Shown here piece by piece: positions 1 to 10,689 of a DNA stretch of 64,000 nt (position 1 is its first letter; the number at the start of each line of letters is the position of its first letter). The notes below the pieces were generated by a model. That model saw nothing but the letters and a program-made list of their open reading frames with translations. It was not told the origin of the DNA and searched no databases. Origin of the DNA: Antedon bifida (taxonomy: Eukaryota > Echinodermata > Crinoidea > Comatulida > Antedonidae); NCBI GenBank assembly GCA_963402885.1, contig OY727101.1, positions 10,178,917 to 10,242,916 of the forward strand, written 5' to 3'. The translations under genes were made by a program, and so were the position numbers.

Positions 1-337
1 GAATTAATGTTCTTTGCCTAATGTGTTTATATATATATATCATACTCCTATTCAGACTCCACCCTGCCTCCTTTTGTTGTATTTCTTTTATTCCTGTCCA
101 CCCAGGCAGGGCACTTGCTAGCTCTTATACTATGACGTTATCCAAATTCCTTCACTTGCACTGATGAAGGGCTAATGTTGCCCGAAGCTCTGCTAAATTT
201 TCTGGCTGTTTTACTTATCGTTTTGATTTAGCTTTTCGCTTTTTTTTGTATCTCCATTGAGATCCAGCCACTGATACCCACAGCATTGTCATTTTTCAGT
301 AATTTGCCTTTGGATTTATATATATATATATCATATA
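1..337. other. Left flank, no gene
   Basis: I see no coding region. The stretch has two (TA)n runs (about 29-40 and 319-337) and a C/T-rich middle. The block CTGATGAAGGGC...GCCCGAAG at 161-187 looks like a worn retroelement end. The second (TA)n run abuts the Penelope-like composite that begins near 338. Confidence 0.5.
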
Positions 338-381
338 TAAATAAAATAACAGCAGAAAACTTGGTTACTTCATTGTTTTAA

Positions 382-437
382 TCACTACAAATTTGTTTCG
401 TACGACCAGCATGTAGCTGGCCGCACTCTTCAGGTGA
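382..437 (-). ncRNA. Hammerhead ribozyme motif, left PLE terminus
   Basis: Read on the minus strand: TCAC (stem I), core CTGAAGA, an 11-bp stem II starting GTGCGGCC with loop TACAT, core GAAA, palindromic stem III ACAAATTTGT, cleavage-site A, then GTGA closing stem I. This fits the hammerhead consensus CUGANGA - stem II - GAAA - stem III - UH. PLEs are known to carry small hammerheads in their terminal repeats. Activity is inferred. Confidence 0.75.
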
Positions 438-2237
438 AATGTAAAACATAAGTGACACAGTTGTCTCATAGTGCTTAATAGAAGTGAGTCATCAGGAAGT
501 CGTATACAATAGCCTATTGTTTTAGATTTAGATAAACTATTTGGATCTGCAATTTAGTAAGAATTTTTTCCTATGTCTACAAGTAGAGACTAACTCGTTC
601 TTACGGTTCAGTGAGCATAGCTCTGGTTGACATAATAATATACTTTTCATATATACATAAATTACATCTTTTGTTAATATTTGAGTAAGGTTTGCATTTC
701 TTTATAATTTTCCATTTAATTGAGTAATTTGTTTTAGAGTCTTTAAGTGTCCATATATATTTACTGAGTTCCGTTGCGTTTCTTAGTTTTTCGTTTCGGA
801 ATGAAGACGTATGGTTTCTGTATCTGGTTTTAAACTGGTTTTCAGTTAGTCCGAAATATGTTTCTTCTTTTGATGAATCTTCTCTCTTTACTGTAGCTTG
901 GTAAACTACACCTTTTGTTAGGCAGTTACCTGGGAGCGGGCATTCATTGGGATTGCGGCAGTTACATTCGCTTGTTTTCGCGTTGGTTTCAGTAGACTTT
1001 TCTTTGGCTATCACATATTTGTTGTGTGCGTTAATTACTTTGTCTACGCTCGGCATGCAACTGTAGCTTAGTTTCAAGGTATTTCTGTTAAATATTTTTC
1101 TGAGCTTGTTGCCGGTAGGAAAACAATCTTCTACTATAGCTAAAAACTTGTGGCCGATGTTGGTTGCTACGTTTTTGCTGAATGGTGGGTTAAACCAAAT
1201 TATGTTTCTGGTACGCGATTTTTTGGGCTTCTGCTGTTCAGCATTGAACTCAAGTTGATGATTATACCCGCTTTCTTTGAGGGCTTCCTGGTACAGGGGT
1301 GCAGATGCATGGAATGTATCTTTGTCTGATGAGATGTCAGAAAGGCGTCTATTTATAGCAAGTGGGATGTTGCGGATACTAGATGGAGGATGGTTGCTGT
1401 CATGGTGCACGTAGGTTGGTTTGTTATTAGGCTTAGTGAAAGGTCGGAAGATCCCTGTCCTTAGGTCGAACGTTACATCCAAATAATTGACTATTTTCTT
1501 GTTAGCATCAATTGTTAGCTTGAGGTTGTTCTCCTGGAAAACCTTACAAATATCTTTCTTGATTAGCTCAATTGTTTTGGCTGATTCGCGAAACGCAGCT
1601 AGGCCATCGTCGCGGTATAGACCAATTTGGTTGCCATATTTGTTAGACAGTTGCGACAAAAGATATGTATCTACGATTTCACAGGTTTCAGCACCGTCAA
1701 AGCTTCCCATTGTGACGTCAAACACAGGTTGGTTTTCAGTTCCTTTTTTGCACCATGTAGCGTTATCATGGAAAAGGAGTGACTTTTTCGCTTGGATGAT
1801 AATATTTGTTTCTTCATCGGAGATTGCTTCAAACTCGGATGCGAATTCAAGGGCTTTTTTAAGTAGGTCAATGGTTATTGACGGGTAGAAATCAACTATG
1901 TCGAAGCAAATAAACGAGTGCTTCTCCTTGTTTTGAATGTTCTTATACCAATCAATAACAGAATTAGTGTTCTTCCATTGATTTAATCCTGTTGACGCTA
2001 TTATTTTCTTATTTATTCTTTCAAGGATTTGTTTACTTACGATGCCAATTTCTGATTTCGATGGGTTGATCAATCTACATGTCAGGTTGTTCTCGAAGTT
2101 GGGTTTGTGGTCTTTTAGTGTTATAAAAGCTTCCTTCTCGGCTAAGCATTCGATTCTGCTTTCCAATTTTAGTTTTGCGGCGGTTTCATATTCATCTCTG
2201 GCTAATTTTGAAGTTGTGCTTTTGTTCGTCTTCTTAT

Positions 2238-4664
2238 GGGGCATTCCACAGTATTTTTTTGTTACGGACGGGACATTTTTGAGAATATAACTAAACATAT
2301 CTTAAAAATAAAAAAGAATACAAGATTCAAAGTAGAATAAATGTATACATATATGGCCAATGTTTATTATGAAAGTCAAAAAAAGAAAAAAGACTGTACA
2401 AAAAAATTTTTATTATGAAAATTGTATGCGTCGCGGACAGGACGGCAAATGGACATGACTTTTGAGAAGGTTTATGTATTGTAATATTTCTCCTCATTTA
2501 AAAGAGATTTTAAAATTTGTTTTGTATTATTATGTTGCCAGATAGTTGTTTTAGATAACTGAATGTTAATTATAAAAATTGAACTGCAAATTTATTAATA
2601 AATATGATTTATATGTCGTTACGGACAGGACATTTCTAACGTCGCGGACAGGACAACTTTGTCCACGTTAAAAAATTGTATAATTTTGCTATTAAAAAAA
2701 TTAAAAAATAAGTTTTTTACATCAGTGTAATCTTTTATTTACAAATCAAAAAATAATTCAAACTTTGAAACACTGTTTAAAAGTTTATGTCAAGTGAAAA
2801 TATTAAAATTCATAAATATGAAATATTATTTATAAAATTAATTATTCAAAGAGTTATAATGAGAAGCAATATTGTAAAATGTTATCAAAATATTTATTTA
2901 CACTAATATAAAAGTTATGCTTGGCATATTAAACAAGACTTCAAGATATTAACACATTTAAGGCGAATCTTTAAAAATTGGCGTTGGCGTTTGTCTAAAT
3001 TTGTTAGTGGATTCAAGTTGCATCTGAAATTTTCTTCTATCCTTGCTTAGATTTAATAACTGTAGGCCTACTTCTATTAAAATTCAATCTTAATTATTTA
3101 GTATCTGATTTATAAAAGGTTCTTGGTTGCAAATTCACCAAAGAATGAAATCTACAAAGCGATGACCGCACCCAATACTCCCATTCATACTGGTCATGTT
3201 GTTTTGAATTTAGGTATTGTTCTTTTGTGGATTGTTATTTTAAATACAGACCACAATGTTTTGTGATTAATAAACAACAGTTAACACCTTTGTACAGTAC
3301 TTCTCAGCCTACAGTACAAAAACACTTTTTCATTCTTACAATATTGTCATCACATCTTTAAAAAAAATGTCCCATCCGTAACATTCAATAAATTTTGATA
3401 GTAATGTATTTTTAATAAAAAAATACAAGTTTTAAAAAACTTGTTTAAATCTATTGCAATTTAATATCCTTAGGAGTTGAAAATTAAGATTTAAAATTAG
3501 GAATTAAATAACAATTTTGAAGCCATTACTTCAATAAAAAGTGAGGAAAAACCCCCAATCGAAATGTCAATTATGAATTTTGAAATGCAAGTATGAAATT
3601 AATAAACAATTTTAATAAAATACTTTATTATGAATAATTGGAGCTTACTTTGAAAAAAAAGTAACTGCAGTATATTTATGGGCAAAAATGTTAACAAGAT
3701 GCATGGTTTTATTATGAAATAAAAAGGATTTAAATGATATGTCCCGTCCTTAACAAAAATGTCTGTCCCGTGCCTACGAAAAATGTCATCAATATATTTT
3801 TGAATATGATATTTTCACCAAAAGTTTCAAAATATTTGTTTATAATATATTGCATATAGTTTTAAAAGGAGAAAACAAAATATTAAATTGTGGTATCAAT
3901 ACTTTTAACTGAAATGTAAAAAACACCATAAAACTACTATTAAAATGTCGCGGATGGGACAATTATGAATTTTGAAATGTATATATGAAATTTAATAAAC
4001 AAAATATGTGTTATAAAATGCTTGAATATGTATAATAGGGACATAGAGTAACTATATCTGGCAAAAAAATGTTCAAAAGATGCATGGTTTGTGAAATAAC
4101 TAGGATTTAAATGATATGTCCCGTCCGTAACAAAAATGTCCCGTCCGTAACAATATATTTTTGAAATATGATATTTTCATCAAAATCTAAAATTAAAAAA
4201 AAATTTGTTCATAATATAATGAGATATAGTCCTCAGGAGGAGAAAATGAAATATCAAGATTTTTGCATCATTACTTTTAAAATAAATGTAAAAAAAACAC
4301 CTAAAACGTCGCGGACGGGACATTTATGAATTTGAAATGGATGTATGAAATTAATAAACAACAAAATTTTAATTAAATACTTGATTATGTATTATTGAGA
4401 CATAAAGTAACTATATCTGTTGAAAAAACAGTAATAAGATGCATAGTTTATGAAATAAATAGGATTAAAAATGTCCCGTCCGTAACGCCAAATATGACTT
4501 TTTCATATTTAATATTCAATAACTTAAAAAATCAATATCAGAAAAATAAAAAAAATGTTATTTAATAAACTTCAACATGTCTACTTTGAGAAATGGCCAA
4601 GAGTTACATCAAAATCAGTAAATGAAATTTTTAAACCCACGGACCAAATACTGTGGAATGCCCC
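2238..4664. mobile_element. 2.4-kb non-autonomous DNA transposon, copy 1
   Basis: The ends are an 18-bp terminal inverted repeat, GGGGCATTCCACAGTATT and its complement. It is flanked by TTAT at 2234-2237 and 4665-4668. PLE copy C has a single TTAT at this site, so the 4-bp duplication is confirmed by an empty site. No credible ORF is seen. Inside are about 12 boxes of the type GTTACGGACGGGACA or GTCGCGGACGGGACA in both orientations, likely transposase-binding subterminal repeats. The superfamily is not settled; a 4-bp TSD leaves several options. A second copy is at 36031-38458 in the opposite orientation. Confidence 0.9.
2261..4486. repeat. Dispersed iterons GTTACGGACGGGACA / GTCGCGGACGGGACA
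   Basis: Plus-oriented boxes start at 2261, 2431, 2618, 2641, 3947 and 4308. Minus-oriented boxes start at 3368, 3740, 3764, 4117, 4137 and 4472. Most differ by 0-3 bases from the two consensus words. The GTTACGG and GTCGCGG flavours occur on both sides. The left half is mostly plus and the right half mostly minus, so the boxes point inward like a binding array. Confidence 0.85.
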
Positions 4665-5113
4665 TTATAAGATTTTGTAACATTGTTGTTGAGTAGGTTG
4701 TTGTATACTGGGGTATCGACTCGATAAAAATTCGTTGTTTTGTCGGCGGGTATTATTAGCTTGTTGTCTTTCTTGATTTTCTTGACATCTTCTAGCAATT
4801 TATCTTGGAATTCACTGTTGCAACTCTTGAATTGAACATTTCTGACAAGATTTAACATTTTTTCTTCAAATTCACAAAGCTCCACTACGGGTTTCGGAGA
4901 TGTAGATGTTTTAAATCCATACGTTTCATTTTTTGTTGATGTTTGCGGTTGCGGATTAAGGAAATAATATGCTTTCCAGCGAACTCTTCTAAGGAACGAC
5001 TCAGTCTTCTCGATTAAACACTTCAAATAATCCTGTGGTTGTGCCAGTGGGATGTTTTTAGTGGAGTATCCAAGGTTAATGCGTTCCATATTGATCTGGA
5101 GAGTGCTCGACAA

Positions 5114-5387
5114 TTAAGGAGCGTAATATTCAGGTTGAAATTATCAGACCGTTAGGGATAGAGTGCTCAATACCAAGGTAGAGCATAAATAAATAAAATA
5201 CAGCAGAAAACTTGGTTACTTCATTGTTTTAATCACTACAAATTTGTTTTGTACGACCAGCATGTAGCTGGCCGCACTCTTCAGGTGAAATGTAAAACAT
5301 AAGTGACACAGTTGTCTCATAGTGCTTAATAGAAGTGAGTCATCAGGAAGTCGTATACAATAGCCTATTGTTTTAGATTTAGATAAA
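5114..5387 (-). repeat. PLE terminal repeat between copy A and the partial copy
   Basis: This serves as the upstream repeat of copy A and the downstream repeat of the partial copy. It contains the conserved ATGCTCTACC and TATTGAGCAC words in reverse, an A/T stretch, a hammerhead-like motif at 5233-5288, and the 3' untranslated part to the stop at 5388. Confidence 0.8.
5233..5288 (-). ncRNA. Hammerhead motif with mutated core G
   Basis: It is identical in layout to the motif at 382-437, but the plus-strand text reads TTGTTTTGTACG where the others read TTGTTTCGTACG. On the minus strand the conserved GAAA box becomes AAAA (G12 to A). G12 is a catalytic core base of hammerheads, so this copy is predicted inactive. 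Confidence 0.7.
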
Positions 5388-6175
5388 CTATTTGGATCTG
5401 CAATTTAGTAAGAATTTTTTCCTATGTCTACAAGTAGAGACTAACTCGTTCTTACGGTTCAGTGAGCATAGCTCTGGTTGACATATAATAATATACTTTT
5501 CATATATACATAAATTACATCTTTTGTTAATATTTGAGTAAGGTTTGCATTTCTTTATAATTTTCCATTTAATTGAGTAATTTGTTTTAGAGTCTTTAAG
5601 TGTCCATATATATTTACTGAGTTCCGTTGCGTTTCTTAGTTTTTCGTTTCGGAATGAAGACGTATGGTTTCTGTATCTGGTTTTAAACTGGTTTTCAGTT
5701 AGTCCGACATATGTTTCTTCTTTTGATGAATCTTCTCTCTTTACTGTAGCTTGGTAAACTACACCTTTTGTTAGGCAGTTACCTGGAAGCGGGCATTCAT
5801 TGGGATTGCGGCAGTTACATCCGCTTGTTTTCGCGTTGGTTTCAGTAGACTTTTCTTTGGCTATCACATATTTGTTGTGTGCGTTAATTACTTTGTCTAC
5901 GCTCGGCATGCAACTGTAGCTTAGTTTCAAGGTATTTCTGTTAAATATTTTTCTGAGCTTGTTGCCGGCAGGAAAACAATCTTCTACTATAGCTAAAAAC
6001 TTGTGGCCGATGTTGGTTGCTACGTTTTTGCTGAATGGTGGGTTAAACCAAATTATGTTTCTGGTACGCGATTTTTTCGGCTTCTGCTGTTCAGCATTGA
6101 ACTCAAGTTGATGATTATATCCGCTTTCTTTGAGGGCTTCCTGGTACAGGGGTGCAGATGCATGGAATGTATCTT
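5388..6175 (-). pseudogene. 5'-truncated PLE copy, C-terminal RT and GIY-YIG part
   Basis: The open frame runs from the break at 6175 down to the stop at 5388. It covers the region after the RT core, including NIIWFNPPFSKNVATNIGHK, the Cys-rich linker CNCRNPNECPLPGNCL, and a complete GIY-YIG domain (VVYQATV ... TYVGLT ... TRYRNH). It begins abruptly at 6175, where it meets an inverted terminal repeat of copy C. No start codon of its own is expected. It is a typical 5'-truncated PLE insertion next to a full copy. Confidence 0.85.
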
Positions 6176-6334
6176 CCAGCTACATGCTGGTCGTACGAAA
6201 CAAATTTGTAGTGATTAAAACAATGAAGTAACCAAGTTGTCTGCTGTTATTTTATTTATTTATGCTCTACCTTGGTATTGAGCACTCTATCCCTAACGGT
6301 CTGATAATTTCAACCTGAATATTACGCTCCTTAA
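6176..6334 (+). repeat. 5' terminal repeat of PLE copy C, beginning inside the ribozyme
   Basis: It starts with CCAGCTACATGCTGG, the distal part of hammerhead stem II, so the CTGAAGA core is missing. It keeps GAAA, stem III and GTGA. It continues through ATGCTCTACC and TATTGAGCAC to the ATG at 6335. The junction with the inverted copy falls exactly in the ribozyme hairpin. Confidence 0.75.
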
Positions 6335-8482
6335 TTGTCGAGCACTCTCCAGATCAATATGGAACGCATTAACCTTGGATACTCCACTAAAAACATCCCA
6401 CTGGCACAACCACAGGATTATTTGAAGTGTTTAATCGAGAAGACTGAGTCGTTCCTTAGAAGAGTTCGCTGGAAAGCATATTATTTCCTTAATCCGCAAC
6501 CGCAAACATCAACAAAAAATGAAACGTATGGATTTAAAACATCTACATCTCCGAAACCCGTAGTGGAGCTTTGTGAATTTGAAGAAAAAATGTTAAATCT
6601 TGTCAGAAATGTTCAATTCAAGAGTTGCAACAGTGAATTCCAAGATAAATTGCTAGAAGATGCCAAGAAAATCAAGAAAGACAACAAGCTAATAATACCC
6701 GCCGACAAAACAACGAATTTTTATCGAGTCGATACCCCAGTATACAACAACCTACTCAACAACAATGTTACAAAATCTTATAAGAAGACGAACAAAAGCA
6801 CAACTTCAAAATTAGCCAGAGATGAATATGAAACCGCCGCAAAACTAAAATTGGAAAGCAGAATCGAACGCTTAGCCGAGAAGGAAGCTTTTATAACACT
6901 AAAAGACCACAAACCCAACTTCGAGAACAAACCGACATGTAGATTGATCAACCCATCGAAATCAGAAATTGGCATCGTAAGTAAACAAATCCATGAAAGA
7001 ATAAATAAGAAAATAATAGCGTCAACAGGATTAAATCAATGGAAGAACACTAATTCTGTTATTGATTGGTATAAGAACATTCAAAACAAGGAGAAGCACT
7101 CGTTTATTTGCTTCGACATAGTTGATTTCTACCCGTCAATAACCATTGACCTACTTAAAAAAGCCCTTGAATTCGCATCCGAGTTTGAAGCAATCTCCGA
7201 TGAAGAAACAAATATTATCATCCAAGCGAAAAAGTCACTCCTTTTCCATGATAACGCTACATGGTGCAAAAAAGGAACTGAAAACCAACCTGTGTTTGAC
7301 GTCACAATGGGAAGCTTTGACGGTGCTGAAACCTGTGAAATCGTAGGTACATATCTTTTGTCGCAACTGTCTAACAAACATGGCAACCAAATTGGTCTAT
7401 ACCGCGACGATGGCCTAGCTACGTTTCGCGAATCAGCCAAAACAATTGAGCTAATCAAGAAAGATATTTGTAAGGTTTTCCAGGAGAACAACCTCAAGCT
7501 AACAATTGATGCTAACAAGAAAATAGTCAATTATTTGGATGTAACGTTCGACCTAAGGACAGGGATCTTCCGACCTTTCACTAAGCCTAATAACAAACCA
7601 ACCTACGTGCACCATGACAGCAACCATCCTCCATCTATTATCCGCAACATCCCACTTGCTATAAATAGACGCCTTTCTGACATCTCATCAGACAAAGATA
7701 CATTCCATGCATCTGCACCCCTGTACCAGGATGCCCTCAAAGAAAGCGGATATAATCATCAACTTGAGTTCAATGCTGAACAGCAGAAGCCCAAAAAATC
7801 GCGTACCAGAAACATAATTTGGTTTAACCCACCATTCAGCAAAAACGTAGCAACCAACATCGGCCACAAGTTTTTAGCTATAGTAGAAGATTGTTTTCCT
7901 GCCGGCAACAAGCTCAGAAAAATATTTAACAGAAATACCTTGAAACTAAGCTACAGTTGCATGCCGAGCGTAGACAAAGTAATTAACGCACACAACAAAT
8001 ATGTGATAGCCAAAGAAAAGTCTACTGAAACCAACGCGAAAACAAGCGGATGTAACTGCCGCAATCCCAATGAATGCCCGCTCCCAGGTAACTGCCTAAC
8101 AAAAGGTGTAGTTTACCAAGCTACAGTAAAGAGAGAAGATTCATCAAAAGAAGAAACATATGTCGGACTAACTGAAAACCAGTTTAAAACCAGATACAGA
8201 AACCATACGTCTTCATTCCGAAACGAAAAACTAAGAAACGCAACGGAACTCAGTAAATATATATGGACACTTAAAGACTCTAAAACAAATTACTCAATTA
8301 AATGGAAAATTATAAAGAAATGCAAACCTTACTCAAATATTAACAAAAGATGTAATTTATGTATATATGAAAAGTATATTATTATATGTCAACCAGAGCT
8401 ATGCTCACTGAACCGTAAGAACGAGTTAGTCTCTACTTGTAGACATAGGAAAAAATTCTTACTAAATTGCAGATCCAAATAG
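6335..8482 (+). CDS. Penelope-like element reverse transcriptase with GIY-YIG endonuclease
   Basis: A 715-aa intact ORF encoding the retroelement's single replication protein (RNA-dependent DNA polymerase plus nicking endonuclease). The first about 150 residues are a charged N-terminal domain. RT blocks follow: PTCRLINPSKSEIG near residue 206, ICFDIVDFYPSI near 255 (first catalytic Asp), TMGSFDGAETCEIV near 325, and YRDDGL near 352 (catalytic Asp pair). A Cys-rich linker CNCRNPNECPLPGNCL lies near 570. The C-terminal GIY-YIG domain shows VVYQATV, TYVGLT, the catalytic-type Arg in KTRYRNH, and CNLCIYEK. The ATG lies just after the terminal repeat. No internal lesion is seen, so it could be recently active. 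The subclade is not assigned. Confidence 0.93.
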   Translation: MSSTLQINMERINLGYSTKNIPLAQPQDYLKCLIEKTESFLRRVRWKAYYFLNPQPQTSTKNETYGFKTSTSPKPVVELCEFEEKMLNLVRNVQFKSCNSEFQDKLLEDAKKIKKDNKLIIPADKTTNFYRVDTPVYNNLLNNNVTKSYKKTNKSTTSKLARDEYETAAKLKLESRIERLAEKEAFITLKDHKPNFENKPTCRLINPSKSEIGIVSKQIHERINKKIIASTGLNQWKNTNSVIDWYKNIQNKEKHSFICFDIVDFYPSITIDLLKKALEFASEFEAISDEETNIIIQAKKSLLFHDNATWCKKGTENQPVFDVTMGSFDGAETCEIVGTYLLSQLSNKHGNQIGLYRDDGLATFRESAKTIELIKKDICKVFQENNLKLTIDANKKIVNYLDVTFDLRTGIFRPFTKPNNKPTYVHHDSNHPPSIIRNIPLAINRRLSDISSDKDTFHASAPLYQDALKESGYNHQLEFNAEQQKPKKSRTRNIIWFNPPFSKNVATNIGHKFLAIVEDCFPAGNKLRKIFNRNTLKLSYSCMPSVDKVINAHNKYVIAKEKSTETNAKTSGCNCRNPNECPLPGNCLTKGVVYQATVKREDSSKEETYVGLTENQFKTRYRNHTSSFRNEKLRNATELSKYIWTLKDSKTNYSIKWKIIKKCKPYSNINKRCNLCIYEKYIIICQPELCSLNRKNELVSTCRHRKKFLLNCRSK

Positions 8483-8551
8483 TTTATCTGAATCTAAAAC
8501 AATAGGCTATTGTATACGACTTCCTGATGACTCACTTCAAAGCACTATGAG
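8483..8551 (+). repeat. PLE copy C 3' region, interrupted
   Basis: After the TAG the conserved 3' untranslated sequence (CTATTGTATACGACTTCC) runs to 8551. There the 2.1-kb transposon interrupts it. It resumes at 10656-10662 with the duplicated CTATGAG and continues to the hammerhead at 10690. Confidence 0.8.
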
Positions 8552-8566
8552 TTGGGATCCAGTCAA

Positions 8567-8760
8567 GTCGCCCCATCGCAAAGTCGCCTCATACAAAGTC
8601 GCCCAATACAAAGTCGCCCCATCGCAAAGTCGCCCCAAAACAAAGTCGCCCCGGCACAGTCGCCCCATCGCAAAGTCGCCCCATTACAAAGTCGCCCCAA
8701 CGCAAAGTCGCCCCATCGCAAAGTCGCCCCACCGCAAAGTCGCCCCATCGCAAAGTCGCC
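8567..8760. repeat. Left terminal array, 16-bp unit GTCGCCCCATCGCAAA
   Basis: About 13 units start with GTCGC. Variants include CATACAAA, CAAAACAAA and a shortened CCGGCACA unit. Apparent ORFs across it are repeat artefacts. Confidence 0.9.
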
Positions 8761-8765
8761 CACGG

Positions 8766-10447
8766 TTTTATTTCTGTATGATTATGAAGCGCCGCCGCTA
8801 GTAGTACGCTGTTTTAATCATATCGGTTGCGTTTGATATCGATTGCGTTGTTACTTTGGTCGCGCTAAATGTCGCATACATTATAATGTTTATCCTATTA
8901 TATACATAATTTGTGTTTTAATTTTTATTTTACAGGTTTTAATGGAGTGATGTGCTTTTAAAAATCATTAAAAAAATACTCCCTTGTTTGAAAGTTCTAA
9001 AAAGATTATCCCTGATTTATAGTTTCGAAAATGTTAATTTAATATGATTTTAAAATTAGTTACCAGAGCCACAATTACGAATCTTTCTTCAACCTACGCG
9101 TGGATACCAGCTCAATTTTTAGGATAATATAATAAATGTATAAATGTGTAGTAGGCCTTCGTATAGATTTACAGTAGTTAAAACAATAACAGTGTTGTAA
9201 GACAATGAGTGTTATAGGCTACTTGATCATTTTGCATTTATTGACAAGTTATGTGTCTTAATTTTATGACTTTTCAAAATGAAGAAAAAAAAAAAATATT
9301 TCATCGCCGATATGATTGTTTTACATGCAGGTATTTTAGTAAAATTTAAAACGCTACATATTGACCATGGAAAAACCATCGTACAGTATCGTGTGCGTGT
9401 TTTTTAAAAAGGGGAATCCCCGACGGTCAGCAGAAAGACGTAGCAGCTGTGAGGAAACAGATACCAGAAGGCGCAGCTCCGATTGGTTTCAGAGTTTCAG
9501 ATGGCGAGTCGCCTTTTATTCAACAGCACAATGATCATTTTACTGAAGAAATTCTTTTCAACCCTTTTGGTTATAGAACATTCTAATTATCATGCCTAAT
9601 AAATATCCTCATATCGGGTGTTTATTTAATTTTAAATTAAACAAGACAGAGACACGGAGTAATACGTACACGGACGTACGACGAATACACACACGCACGT
9701 CATCATTTACGACATATAGTGGTGATATGATGCAATTTTATAATGGATATAATGATGGGATTGCCTTTCAAGGCTTACAATCAATGTTCATTGTAATACT
9801 ATGTATATAATAGTAAACTGAATGTTTATAAATAAATTGTTTTACGTAATTTGTTGCATATAAAATAAAAGACACAGACGCAGCCTACGTTTCCTATAAA
9901 ATATTTCACATTTAAATAATTATGTAATGTTAAATGACATTACATTATGCTGGATAATACTATAATCTTAAACTATGTTTACAAATTGTCATTTTTTAAG
10001 GCACACATCTTTCTCATCATACTGACCTGTAAAATAAAAACAAAAATCAATTATTAATATAGGCCTAATAATAATAAATATTCATCGACCAAAGTAAAAA
10101 TAATCTAGATAGTATAACATCATTTTATCGCGACCAAAATTAAACGCGACCGATTTCGAACGCGACTGATATCATCGTAAAACTCCGGCGGGGTTTCCCC
10201 ATCTTCAGATGATGCGTTGTAGTGCGACAACGGCGGAGTATTACGGGGGTTTCCCTCTGGTAAGCTAGCACGTTAGTGCGACCGCGGAGTGATTAGTCGG
10301 GGTTTCCTCTCTGATGATCAGGGTGCGTGACGATCGTGTAACCTGAGACTACATGGCGGGACTTCCCCTTTTATGCATACACGTTCCGTGTTATTTTGTG
10401 TATCATTGCGACATTTTACGCACTTGTAAACTATTTTTTAACGTTTT
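8766..10447. other. Interior of the 2.1-kb transposon
   Basis: No credible gene. It contains GGGGAATCCCCG near 9411 next to GTGCGTGTTTT, matching in reverse the block near 43540-43575. It also has a G+C-richer part with GGGGTTTCCC-type words at 10190-10310 and ACGCGACC words at 10130-10170. Confidence 0.6.
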
Positions 10448-10647
10448 GGGGCGACTTTGCGATAGGGCGACTTTGTGATGGGGCGACTTTGCGATGGGGC
10501 GACTTTGCGTTGGGGCGACTTTGCGTTGGGGCGACTTTGCGATGGGGCGACTGTGTCGGGGCGACTTTGTTTTGGGGCGACTTTGCGATGGGGCGACTGT
10601 GTAAGGGGCGACTTTGTATGGGGCGACTTTGCGATGGGGCGACTTGA
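10448..10647. repeat. Right terminal array, inverted 16-bp units
   Basis: About 13 units of GGGGCGACTTTGCGAT. Counting from the tip, the order of variant units follows the order in the left array: standard, ATACAAA type, a variant, standard, AAAACAAA type, short ACAC type, standard, AACGCAAA type. The two arms therefore descend from one array. Confidence 0.85.
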
Positions 10648-10689
10648 CTAGCATCCTATGAGACAACTGTGTCACTTATGTTTTACATT

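Larger units (their letters stand above)
537..5113 (-). pseudogene. PLE copy A, RT/GIY-YIG gene split by a transposon
   Basis: This is the same protein as the intact copy at 6335-8482. The N-terminal part is 5113-4669, starting MSSTLQINMERINLGYS. The rest is 2233-537. A 2.4-kb DNA transposon (2238-4664) splits it after about residue 149. RT core blocks (FDIVDFYPSI, YRDDGL) and the linker CNCRNPNECPL are present. Near 631 it lacks 2 nt relative to the other copies (CATAATAA against CATATAATAA), which shifts the last part of the GIY-YIG domain out of frame. Two lesions make it a dead copy. The insertion came after the PLE, because a clean empty site exists in copy C. Confidence 0.9.
8552..10655. 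mobile_element. 2.1-kb DNA transposon with 16-bp tandem arrays in its ends
   Basis: It is inserted in the 3' region of PLE copy C and flanked by CTATGAG at 8545-8551 and 10656-10662. Each end has AGTCAAGTCGCC or its complement and then an array of about 13 units of GTCGCCCCATCGCAAA. The tips differ slightly (TTGGGATCC against GGATGCT). The interior has diverged copies of GTTGCGTTTGATATCG-type words and blocks shared with the element at 42666-44682. No transposase ORF is visible. Mutator-like affinity is a guess from the long repeat ends; the clear duplication is 7 bp. Confidence 0.85.

Noticed and set aside
161-200. CTGATGAAGGGC...GCCCGAAG as a hammerhead ribozyme
   Set aside because: It has the CTGATGA core and a 4-bp stem, but an extra A breaks the core, GAAA is GAAG, and the sequences that should form stem I do not pair.
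1487-1888. Plus-strand ORF of 133 aa
   Set aside because: It is antisense to the PLE RT and recurs at 7129-7530 antisense to the intact copy; it is a shadow frame.
8547-8836. Open frames over the 16-bp array
   Set aside because: Low-complexity translation of the terminal array, open in several frames on both strands.
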